From NCBI GenBank assembly GCA_947585525.1, contig CANPXA010000076.1, positions 1-7,894 on the forward strand: a stretch of DNA of 7,894 nt. Direction: 5' to 3'. The position numbers and the translations under genes are program-made. The DNA is from an uncultured Akkermansia sp. (lineage in GTDB: Bacteria > Verrucomicrobiota > Verrucomicrobiia > Verrucomicrobiales > Akkermansiaceae). This document shows positions 1-4,579 of the stretch, piece by piece; positions within the stretch are counted from its first letter, which is position 1; each line of letters starts with the position of its first letter. The notes under the pieces are model-generated. The model did not search any database. It saw only the letters and a list, made by a program, of their open reading frames with translations, and was not told the origin of the DNA.

Positions 1-215
1 TTGAAGGCGCTCTGGGAGCAGAAGCGGCAATTCATGTTGCAGTTACCGCTCTTGGCGTTGATGATGAAGCAAATTTCAATCTTGTTGCCAAAGAAATGTC
101 TCCGAAGTTCGGTTGCCCCGAGCAACACCTCCTCGTCCTCGCGTCGAAGCAACTCGGCGGCAAACTCCTCGCTCAACCCTCCCGATGCCAAAGCTCTCTC
201 TGCCAGTTCCGTCAT
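1..215 (-). CDS. bioB: Biotin synthase BioB, N-terminal 71 codons (runs off the left edge)
   Basis: Radical SAM enzyme that inserts sulfur into dethiobiotin in the last step of biotin synthesis, in the cytoplasm. I translated the minus strand from ATG at 215-213. The visible 71 residues start MTELAERAL and contain a helical lead-in, then HFFGNKIEICFIINAKSG (40-57), which matches the BioB segment before the cluster loop. The [4Fe-4S] radical SAM motif CxxxCxxC follows as C59, C63, C66, then SQSAF, matching the usual C-(S/A)-Q-S. The loop between the first two cysteines reads NMN, where many BioB proteins have PED or SED. An in-frame TAG lies 27 bases upstream of this ATG with no other start between, so the start is fixed. 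AAAGGAAG just before it is a short-spaced ribosome binding site. The SAM-barrel and [2Fe-2S] ligands lie outside the window. A BioB-like paralogue cannot be excluded. Confidence 0.82.
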   Translation of the reverse strand, partial: MTELAERALASGGLSEEFAAELLRREDEEVLLGATELRRHFFGNKIEICFIINAKSGNCNMNCRFCSQSAF

Positions 216-264
216 CTCTTCCTTTGTGTTTTGTAATTCCTGCTATTTCGGTAGGAACAATGGT

Positions 265-293
265 GATTTAGCAAAAAATGGTCGCTCTGTCAA
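265..293 (-). promoter_or_regulatory. Promoter for bioB
   Basis: On the minus strand a perfect -35 TTGACA (293-288) is followed by a 17-nt spacer and TAAATC (270-265), a weak -10 preceded by TGC, the extended -10 signature. The predicted transcript starts near 258, giving a leader of about 43 nt that carries the GGAAG ribosome binding site. This is the only promoter in the window with a normal leader. Prediction from sequence only. Confidence 0.5.
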
Positions 294-394
294 CCCCAAA
301 TGTAAAAAAAATTCTCGTGCATCGTGTAGTTGCATCTAAAAGTTTTCTCCGGAGCTTGTATCACAAATGCTCCCGGCTGTAAAGCTTCTTTTGA

Positions 395-430
395 AACACA
401 CGTGTCCCAAGAAAAACACGATCCCAGCAG
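395..430 (-). repeat. Inverted fragment of the dispersed block (copy D)
   Basis: Read on the minus strand, 430-401 gives CTGCTGGGATCG followed by TGTTTTTCTTGGGACACG. This matches the 3' third of the block at 4743-4827, which reads CTGCGTGTTGGGATCG, then CTTTTTCTTGGACAGG. The fragment points towards bioB, as copies A and C point towards their downstream genes. The 5' part of the block, with its stem-loop, is not seen here, so this looks like a truncated copy. Confidence 0.6.
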
Positions 431-435
431 GCGGA

Positions 436-520
436 GGCGAGCGGAGCTCGCCCATTTACGAATTACGAATTACGAATTACGAATTACGATTTTAGCACCT
501 CTAAAAACTCGTTTTTTAGA
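436..520 (+). repeat. Hairpin plus ATTTACG/AATTACG heptamer array (H1)
   Basis: A perfect hairpin GGCGAGC-GGA-GCTCGCC (436-452) is followed by one base (C453) and five tandem heptamers at 454-488 (ATTTACG once, then AATTACG four times). A second hairpin follows, TCTAAAAA/TTTTTAGA (500-507 with 513-520) with a CTCGT loop. This is the longest of five heptamer arrays in the window, all on the plus strand. Translated repeats of this kind give spurious 'TNYELRI' peptides, so open frames across it are not evidence of a gene. Confidence 0.85.
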
Positions 521-672
521 TAGCGGGCAATCGATTGTGTGTATCCTCTCGGGCATTTTTCCCACTTTTCCCCCTCAAAATCTTCCCATTTTCCCCTATT
601 TTTTCCTTTTTTTGACTCCTTTCTCCTCAACTTTTTTTCTCTCGTTTTTCACCCTGGTAGTTTTTAGAGGTG
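496..672. repeat. 177-bp segment bounded by 14-bp inverted repeats, heptamers outside both ends
   Basis: CACCTCTAAAAACT (496-509) and AGTTTTTAGAGGTG (659-672) are exact reverse complements. They bound a pyrimidine-rich, non-coding interior. The heptamer arrays H1 and H2 abut the outer ends. Terminal inverted repeats around a short non-coding core resemble a MITE-like element. I see no clear target-site duplication and no second copy in the window, so mobility is unproven. The inner part of the left arm also forms its own small hairpin (500-520). Confidence 0.45.
556..654. other. Polypyrimidine tract
   Basis: About 86 of these 99 bases on the plus strand are C or T, with many runs of T and C and no coding frame of merit. 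It lies inside the 14-bp inverted repeats and between heptamer arrays H1 and H2. The segment between arrays H3 and H4 (3529-3611) is biased the opposite way, towards purines. Such strand asymmetry can favour triplex or slipped DNA, or an A/G-rich minus-strand transcript; nothing here shows which. Confidence 0.7.
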
Positions 673-676
673 GCAG

Positions 677-700
677 ATTTACGATTTACGATTTACGATT
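677..700 (+). repeat. ATTTACG heptamer array (H2)
   Basis: Three exact tandem ATTTACG units (677-697) followed by a partial ATT. Unlike the other four arrays, no perfect hairpin sits one base upstream; the 14-bp inverted repeat arm ends 4 bases before it. A hairpin AGCCG-GCAATA-CGGCT follows about 9 bases after the array. The heptamers supply the stop codon of the small minus-strand frame at 826-686. Confidence 0.85.
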
Positions 701-826
701 TTGCAGAGCCGGCAATACGGCTTGGCATAATTCCAGCTGCTTTCTAGCCAACAACTCACCTTGTTTCAAAAATTCCGCTGCGCTTCCGCTCCGCATCTCC
801 GCGCGTAGCGCGCTAATTTTCAACAT
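686..826 (-). CDS. Possible 46-residue small protein or gene remnant, unrecognised
   Basis: From ATG at 826 to TAA at 688-686 the minus strand encodes a 46-residue peptide beginning MLKISALRAEMRSG and ending ALQNRKS. It looks like one amphipathic helix rich in A, L, E, K and R, and its codons (GCG, GAG, CTG, AAG, GAA) are not obviously repeat-derived except at the two ends. A TGA lies two codons before the ATG and no ribosome binding site is visible. The stop and the last residues come from heptamer array H2. The first ~35 bases resemble 3503-3537 in inverted orientation, where a frame reading LRAELRSENEG occurs. I do not recognise a family. It may be a repeat-encoded artefact, a gene fragment or a genuine small protein. 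Confidence 0.18.
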   Translation of the reverse strand: MLKISALRAEMRSGSAAEFLKQGELLARKQLELCQAVLPALQNRKS

Positions 827-832
827 CGTTCA

Positions 833-997
833 AAACTGCCGACGGCTGTAAGGCAGTTTGGACAAAAGCGCAGCTTTTGCCCGCAGGGCGAAAACGACCG
901 ATGGCCGTAAGGTCGGTTAGCCAAAAGCGACAGCTTTTGTCCCAACGGGATGAGGAGTCGTGAGGCGACTCCGAAGCAACAGCCGTGGGGCGGCTGT
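833..997 (+). repeat. Tandem array of six hairpins, including a diverged ~58-bp duplication
   Basis: Six stem-loops follow one another. (1) AAACTGCC/GGCAGTTT, 833-859. (2) CAAAAGC-GCA-GCTTTTG, 863-879. (3) CGACC/GGTCG, 895-915. (4) CAAAAGC-GACA-GCTTTTG, 922-939. (5) GGAGTCG-TGAGG-CGACTCC, 954-972. (6) ACAGCCG-TGGGG-CGGCTGT, 979-997. Hairpins 1+2 and 3+4 are a duplicated pair of about 58 bp; stems 1 and 3 differ in sequence but pair at the equivalent positions and share an 11-nt loop containing GTAA. Hairpins 5 and 6 share 7-bp stems and TGRGG loops. The A/T-edged CAAAAGC hairpins could act as weak bidirectional terminators. No coding potential is evident. Confidence 0.75.
858..890 (+). repeat. 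33-bp inverted repeat, left arm (partner at 3791-3823)
   Basis: The 33 bases here are an exact reverse complement of 3791-3823; the match breaks at the next base on each side. The arm contains the CAAAAGC-GCA-GCTTTTG hairpin and the flanking CCGCAGGGCG, so the identity is more than the self-complementarity of the hairpin. The two arms enclose the lipoprotein-nspC unit. Confidence 0.85.
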
Positions 998-1004
998 GAG
1001 TCAA

Positions 1005-1091
1005 CGTCCATCGTACATAACCAATGGCTTATGTTGCATAATCCGCCCGATGACCACCTGTTGGAAACGCGTTTTTCTTGGGACGGATGTG
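1005..1091 (+). repeat. Dispersed ~88-bp block, copy A
   Basis: Shares an ordered series of words with 3850-3940 and 4743-4827: CCATCG, then AACCAATGG or similar, TTATG, CCGATGA or similar, TGTTGG, and finally GGACGGATGTG. A stem-loop GGCTTATG-TTG-CATAATCC (1026-1044, one mismatch) sits at the position where the other copies also fold. The copy ends 29 bases before the -35 of the lipoprotein promoter and points towards it. Non-coding. Confidence 0.7.
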
Positions 1092-1092
1092 C

Positions 1093-1106
1093 GCAAACGC
1101 GTTTGC
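1093..1106. promoter_or_regulatory. 14-bp perfect palindrome upstream of the lipoprotein promoter (possible operator)
   Basis: GCAAACGCGTTTGC is a perfect 14-bp palindrome ending 14 bases before the -35 box. The same half-site (GCAAACGC with GCGTTTGC) forms the arms of the hairpin at 4580-4605, there separated by ATTAGGGAAT. A dimeric regulator site is possible, but the word may simply belong to the repeat family. Confidence 0.25.
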
Positions 1107-1120
1107 CCTGAAAATTGGGC

Positions 1121-1149
1121 TTGACGGAGCGAGCATGAGCACATAGAAT
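1121..1149 (+). promoter_or_regulatory. Promoter for the lipoprotein-nspC unit
   Basis: TTGACG (1121-1126), a 17-nt spacer and TAGAAT (1144-1149) match the -35/-10 pattern with one mismatch each. Only 9 bases lie between the -10 and the ATG at 1159. Transcription should therefore begin within about four bases of the start codon, with no room for a Shine-Dalgarno sequence. Confidence 0.65.
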
Positions 1150-1158
1150 GGCTGACGT

Positions 1159-2223
1159 ATGAAAAAGGCGTTTCGAAATGCAGCGAAGAGTGTGCGAGTG
1201 AGCGGAATGGCGCTCATGGGTGTTATCTGTGCGGCGGGGTTGAGTTCGTGTGGAGACGATGACAGCTCATGGTGCGGGCACAAGCACGTGGCTGTCGAGC
1301 AGCCGGCAGCAGATGAGGAAAATCATGCGGCTCCTGACCAGACGGTGGAAGCTCAGCAGAAGGAGCTGCTCGATTACATGATCTTTACAATAGGGGACAA
1401 GGTACGGCAGCAGGCAGCTCAGCCCATGTGGAGGGAAGATGTGCGTGATATGCGCAACAAGCTGGAAGCGTACCTCACTCACCTCAAAGAGACAGGAGCG
1501 GACGCCATGACGATTGTGCGTCTGGGTCTGTTGCTGGCAGATGCAACGCGTGACATGGCGGCGTACTCTCGTGCGGAGGGACTCTATCAGGATACGCTCA
1601 AGGATTTGGACGCACTGCCGGAGGATGTGCGTGCCGGGGTGCCGGCGCGGCGGATTCGCAGCGCCCTGTCGAATGGGATCGGTTCCTGCTACCTCATGCA
1701 GAGGAAATTCACGGAAGCGCTGCCTCACTATGAGGAGGCTCTGCGGCTGGACAAAGAACTCTATGATTCACTCGCTCCGGCGGATGGTCAGCCCTTGCCG
1801 GAAGGAGAGGAGATGAGCGATGATTTGGCACAAGTGGCAGCGGACGTGCTGAGCTCCTACCGCTGTCTGGGCGAATGCCAGGCACTGGCCGATGACCCGG
1901 AGCAGGCACGCGAAACCTATCAGAAAGGGAACGCGCTGGCGGTGCAGATGACCCACCTGCGCCCCGGGATGTCCATTCAGTACATTCGCTTGCTCTCCGC
2001 CCTCGGGAATTTGGAAAGCGGGGTGGGAGAACCGAAAAAGGCGTTGGCGGCATGGGCTCGCGCGGCGAAGGTTGCCGATATGCTGCGCCGCTCGGCTCCT
2101 ACACCTGCGATTCGCCTGCAAGCCATGCGATTCCTGCGTGAATTGGAAGCGTCCGCCAAGGCGGTGCAGCCCCAAATCCGCCAGCAGGAAGAAGAAACGC
2201 AGCAAACGACCGAACAGGATTGA
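1159..2223 (+). CDS. TPR-containing lipoprotein, function unknown
   Basis: A 354-residue envelope protein. The N terminus has a basic n-region (MKKAFRNAAKSVR), a hydrophobic core and a lipobox L28-S29-S30-C31, so it should be cleaved and lipidated at C31. A charged linker rich in D, E, Q and P follows (about 32-70). The rest is predicted helical; the clearest tetratricopeptide unit runs about 168-200, with N-G-I-G-S-C-Y then F-T-E-A-L-P-H-Y-E-E-A-L. Weaker TPR-like helix pairs occur around 225-260 (QARETYQKGNAL) and 275-305. The C terminus is Gln/Glu/Thr-rich. TPR lipoproteins usually serve as envelope scaffolds; no partner or catalytic residue is identifiable. The gene ends TGA-TAG, 15 bases before nspC, so both are probably co-transcribed. 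No link between this protein and polyamines is established. Confidence 0.85.
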   Translation: MKKAFRNAAKSVRVSGMALMGVICAAGLSSCGDDDSSWCGHKHVAVEQPAADEENHAAPDQTVEAQQKELLDYMIFTIGDKVRQQAAQPMWREDVRDMRNKLEAYLTHLKETGADAMTIVRLGLLLADATRDMAAYSRAEGLYQDTLKDLDALPEDVRAGVPARRIRSALSNGIGSCYLMQRKFTEALPHYEEALRLDKELYDSLAPADGQPLPEGEEMSDDLAQVAADVLSSYRCLGECQALADDPEQARETYQKGNALAVQMTHLRPGMSIQYIRLLSALGNLESGVGEPKKALAAWARAAKVADMLRRSAPTPAIRLQAMRFLRELEASAKAVQPQIRQQEEETQQTTEQD

Positions 2224-2238
2224 TAGTTCCCGGCAGCC

Positions 2239-3462
2239 ATGGCCGAGTACGTGATATCTGCCGAGGCGCTGGAGCGTAACGCACGGGTGCTGCGTGAGAC
2301 AGGTCAAGTCGGCGGAGCGCACATGTTGGTGGCGCTCAAGGCCTATGCGGGCACGGCGGGGATGTGCTGTTTGAAGGAGTATGCGGATGGGAGCTGCGCG
2401 TCCGGTCTGTACGAGGCAAAACTCGCAGCGCAACATCTGGGCGGTCACTTGTCTGTGTATTCTCCCGCCTATCGCGAGGAGGAACTCGAACAGCTCCTCG
2501 AGATAGCCCATCACATCGATTTTAACAGCATCTCGCAATGGGTTCGTTTCGCCGAGGTGTGTCTCTCTCATCCAAGAGCACAGAAAGGAGAAGTTCTCTT
2601 CGGGCTTCGCGTGAACCCCTGCTACTCCACGGGACACACTCCGCTCTACGATCCGTGCGCACCCAGATCGAGGCTTGGGGTGACTCCTGAGCAACTGGCT
2701 CAGGCGGCGGAACATTCCCTGCTGCGCGGCATCAGCGGACTGCATATCCACACCCTCTGCGAGCAAGGAGCGCAGGATCTCATCGACACCTTCCGAGCTT
2801 TTGAACGGACCTGCGGGTCTCTGCTCGCCGCGCCGGATATCCGTTACCTCAACCTCGGTGGCGGACATTGGATCACCCGCCCGGAGTACGACCGCGAGGC
2901 TCTGGTGCGCTTGTTGCGCGAGGTGAGGGAGCACTACAAGGTGGAGGTGTACCTGGAACCGGGAGAGGCGTGGTGTCTGCGTACGGGAGTTTTGCGCACC
3001 CGTGTGCTGGACGTCTTTGAATCACTCGGATACCGCCATGCCATCATGGACGTGAGTGTGAGCGCCCATACCCCCGATGTGCTGGAAATGCCCTACCGTC
3101 CGGATGTGTTTCTCGTGGAACGCTCCCCTATCAAGGCTGGCGAAGACGGCGAAAAAGAACCGTCCGTACGTCTGCCGGGGGAGAGCTACCTGCTCGGAGG
3201 CGGCGCCGGAGAGAAGGAGTACACCTACCGTCTCGGGGCTCCGACTTGTCTGGCGGGGGATGTCTTGGGAGACTACTCCTTTTCACGTCCGCTGGAGGCA
3301 GGAGATGTGCTGGTGTTGGACGACATGACGCACTACACAATCGTCAAAACAACTCACTTCAACGGGGTTCCGCACCCGGACATCGTCATGCTCCGCTCGG
3401 ATGGCAGCCTAGAATGCGTCCGCCGCTTCAGCTACGAGGACTACGCCGACCGACAAGGATGA
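2239..3462 (+). CDS. nspC: Carboxynorspermidine/carboxyspermidine decarboxylase
   Basis: PLP-dependent decarboxylase of the alanine racemase fold (type III), converting carboxyspermidine to spermidine or carboxynorspermidine to norspermidine in the cytoplasm. Landmarks in order: the Schiff-base lysine K34 in VALKAYA; RVNPCYSTGHTPLYDPCAPRSRLG; GLHIHTLCEQ; LNLGGGHWIT; YLEPGEA; DVLEMPYRP (about 280-288); TCLAGDVLGDYSF with the conserved C337; and DDMTHYTIVKTTHFNG. These are characteristic NspC blocks and separate it from ornithine, arginine and diaminopimelate decarboxylases. The 407 residues are somewhat long because of an extra charged stretch at about 290-314. The ATG is the first start after the upstream stop codons; the preceding CCGGCAGCC has no Shine-Dalgarno match. 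The carboxy(nor)spermidine dehydrogenase partner is not in the window. The substrate (C7 or C8 triamine) cannot be told from sequence. Confidence 0.95.
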   Translation: MAEYVISAEALERNARVLRETGQVGGAHMLVALKAYAGTAGMCCLKEYADGSCASGLYEAKLAAQHLGGHLSVYSPAYREEELEQLLEIAHHIDFNSISQWVRFAEVCLSHPRAQKGEVLFGLRVNPCYSTGHTPLYDPCAPRSRLGVTPEQLAQAAEHSLLRGISGLHIHTLCEQGAQDLIDTFRAFERTCGSLLAAPDIRYLNLGGGHWITRPEYDREALVRLLREVREHYKVEVYLEPGEAWCLRTGVLRTRVLDVFESLGYRHAIMDVSVSAHTPDVLEMPYRPDVFLVERSPIKAGEDGEKEPSVRLPGESYLLGGGAGEKEYTYRLGAPTCLAGDVLGDYSFSRPLEAGDVLVLDDMTHYTIVKTTHFNGVPHPDIVMLRSDGSLECVRRFSYEDYADRQG

Positions 3463-3463
3463 A

Positions 3464-3520
3464 GGGAGCTGACGCTTCCTATTTACGATTTACGATTTGG
3501 ATGCTAGCGCGCTTGCGCGC
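3464..3520 (+). repeat. Hairpin, ATTTACG heptamers and CTTG hairpin (H3)
   Basis: Directly after the nspC stop, GGGAGC-TGAC-GCTTCC folds into a 6-bp stem with one G-T pair (3464-3479). One base (T3480) separates it from two ATTTACG units (3481-3494). A second hairpin GCGCG-CTTG-CGCGC follows (3507-3520). The order matches array H5, whose CTTG hairpin has a partly different stem. It may also mark the 3' end of the nspC transcript, but no T-run follows the first stem. Confidence 0.75.
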
Positions 3521-3528
3521 GGAACTGC

Positions 3529-3611
3529 GGAGCGAAAACGAAGGTGGAAGAAGAAAGCATGGGGTGGTAGTGGGAGGAAAGGAGCGAGGCGCCGGAGGCG
3601 GAGGAGGCGAA
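3529..3611. other. Purine-rich tract between heptamer arrays H3 and H4
   Basis: Roughly five in six bases on the plus strand are A or G. It lies between arrays H3 and H4 as the pyrimidine tract at 556-654 lies between H1 and H2, but with the strand bias reversed. The bases just before it and at its start (3503-3537) resemble 783-812 read on the opposite strand (TAGCGCGCT, TGCGGAGCG). No convincing gene; open frames here translate to Gly/Arg-rich low complexity. Confidence 0.6.
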
Positions 3612-3637
3612 TGCCTCCCATTTACGAATTACGATTT
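3603..3637 (+). repeat. Hairpin plus heptamers (H4)
   Basis: A perfect 6-bp hairpin GGAGGC-GAAT-GCCTCC (3603-3618), one base (C3619), then ATTTACG and AATTACG (3620-3633) and a partial unit. The hairpin-to-heptamer spacing of one base equals that of H1, H3 and H5. Confidence 0.8.
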
Positions 3638-3678
3638 GAATGTTTGCGCGCCGTCGGCGTGGGAAATGCAATGCGTGA

Positions 3679-3752
3679 GCATTGGTGGTGGGGAAACCAC
3701 GGAAAGTCGCTACAAGGAAAGCGTCCGGAGTTACGCCATGCCGTCTCGCAGG
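3679..3752 (+). repeat. Two-word repeat module, copy 1 (copy 2 at 4656-4730)
   Basis: GCATTGGTGGTGGGGAAA (3679-3696) is identical to 4656-4673. The 24 bases at 3729-3752 (starting AGTTACGCC) are identical to 4707-4730. The sequence between the two words differs, yet their spacing is kept (50 against 51 bases). A hairpin CAATGC-GTGA-GCATTG with a GNRA-type loop overlaps the start; copy 2 has ATGC-TTCA-GCAT there. Confidence 0.8.
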
Positions 3753-3790
3753 CTCCGCTACATTGACGCTTCGGCACCACCCTGCCTCAG

Positions 3791-3823
3791 CGCCCTGCGG
3801 GCAAAAGCTGCGCTTTTGTCCAA
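3791..3823 (-). repeat. 33-bp inverted repeat, right arm (partner at 858-890)
   Basis: Exact 33-base reverse complement of the left arm. It contains CAAAAGC-TGC-GCTTTTG. A GC-rich inverted repeat CCCCC/GGGGG (3825-3845 region) follows. On the minus strand these stems lie about 100-150 bases downstream of the purN stop and could end that transcript, although no long T-run is present. Confidence 0.85.
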
Positions 3824-3849
3824 TCCCCCTCCGCACCCTCGGGGGCTTT

Positions 3850-3940
3850 GTCCATCGACCGCATCCCCATGAGCAACGGGTTATGCTATATGACGTGCCG
3901 ATGACTGCGTGTTGGCATCGCTTTATGGGGGACGGATGTG
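3850..3940 (+). repeat. Dispersed ~88-bp block, copy B
   Basis: Shares with copy C the words CCATCG, GGGTTATGCT, TGCCGAT, ACTGCGTGTTGG and ATCGCTTT, and with copy A the terminal GGGACGGATGTG. The stem-loop is kept with different pairing (GTTATG-CTA-TATGAC, 3880-3894, two G-T pairs). Unlike copies A and C it does not precede a promoter: it ends against the 3' end of purN, which is transcribed towards it. Confidence 0.7.
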
Positions 3941-3941
3941 C

Positions 3942-4520
3942 TCAGAGTCTCGACAGAGCGGATGTGATGGCGGCGGGATAGAGGATATGCTCCTGCACTT
4001 GGATGCGGGCGTGCAGGGACTCCGGCGTATCGTCCGGCAGCACGGGAACGTATGCCTGCATGATGATTTCTCCGGTATCCATCCCAGCGTCCACGTAATG
4101 CACCGTGCAGCCGGTCCGGGTAGCCCCCGCCTCAAGCGCCTGCTTCCACGCCTCCACGCCCGGGAAGGCCGGCAGCAAGGCGGGGTGGATATTCAGGATT
4201 CTCCGGGGAAAAGCCCGCAGCAGGGGCTCCTTGACCAATCGCATGAAACCGGCCAGACAGATCAGGTCCACCTTCAATTCTCTGAGCTGCTGAGCCAGCG
4301 CCTCCTGCGCCTCCGCCGGGAATTTGTTCTTGTACCCGCCGCAATCCAGCCAAGCGGTCGGCACCCCGCGCTTCCTCGCGCGCTCCAGGATGTACGCATC
4401 CTCATGGTCCGACAAGACGATCACGACCTCTGCGTCCAATCTCCCATCGTCGATCGCGTTGAAGATCGATTGACAATTGCTCCCACTCCCGGATCCTAAT
4501 ACGGCAAGTCGCGCTTTCAT
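3942..4520 (-). CDS. purN: Phosphoribosylglycinamide formyltransferase (GAR transformylase)
   Basis: Transfers the formyl group of 10-formyl-tetrahydrofolate to GAR in step three of purine synthesis; cytoplasmic. From the ATG at 4520 the protein has 192 residues, normal for PurN. It begins with the phosphate-binding strand-loop LAVLGSGSGSN (5-15). LICLAGFMRLV (86-96) follows. The catalytic region ILNIHPALLPAFPG carries N110 and H112, and VHYVDAGMDTGEII carries D148, matching the N, H and D triad of the E. coli enzyme. An in-frame ATG ten codons upstream (4550) exists, but it lies inside the promoter spacer, which excludes it if the predicted start site is right. The gene diverges from gcvT. 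Its stop lies against copy B of the dispersed block. Confidence 0.96.
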   Translation of the reverse strand: MKARLAVLGSGSGSNCQSIFNAIDDGRLDAEVVIVLSDHEDAYILERARKRGVPTAWLDCGGYKNKFPAEAQEALAQQLRELKVDLICLAGFMRLVKEPLLRAFPRRILNIHPALLPAFPGVEAWKQALEAGATRTGCTVHYVDAGMDTGEIIMQAYVPVLPDDTPESLHARIQVQEHILYPAAITSALSRL

Positions 4521-4527
4521 GGTCCGC

Positions 4528-4557
4528 ATTCTATCCCAGCTCACCCCCATTTGTCAA
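4528..4557 (-). promoter_or_regulatory. Promoter for purN, predicted leaderless transcript
   Basis: On the minus strand TTGACA (4557-4552), an 18-nt spacer and TAGAAT (4533-4528) form a near-consensus promoter. Only 7 bases (GCGGACC) separate the -10 from the ATG at 4520, so the mRNA should start at the A of the ATG or one base before it. No purine motif or other regulator site is recognisable. Confidence 0.7.
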
Positions 4558-4579
4558 ATGTCGAAATTGCAAATGCGGG

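Noticed and set aside
1..339. 112-codon plus-strand frame at the left edge
   Set aside because: It is the antisense of bioB: the minus strand carries NAKSG and CxxxCxxC. The plus frame is Ser-rich with no recognisable domain.
454..492. CRISPR array or phase-variable coding repeat
   Set aside because: The units are direct 7-bp tandem repeats without spacers, and they lie outside any credible gene.
330..851. 173-codon plus-strand frame
   Set aside because: It crosses two heptamer arrays (giving TNYELRI and TIYDLRF peptides), the pyrimidine tract and hairpins. Composition is repeat-driven and there is no ribosome binding site.
216..1158. tRNA or known small RNA in the long gap
   Set aside because: Hairpins are present but no cloverleaf, T-loop GTTCGANTC or CCA end was found on either strand.
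1768..2934. 388-codon minus-strand frame
   Set aside because: Lies opposite the lipoprotein and nspC genes; Arg/His-rich with no motif, as expected for GC-rich antisense.
3246..3872. 208-codon plus-strand frame overlapping the nspC end
   Set aside because: First part is an out-of-frame reading of nspC; the rest is repeat modules and purine tract.
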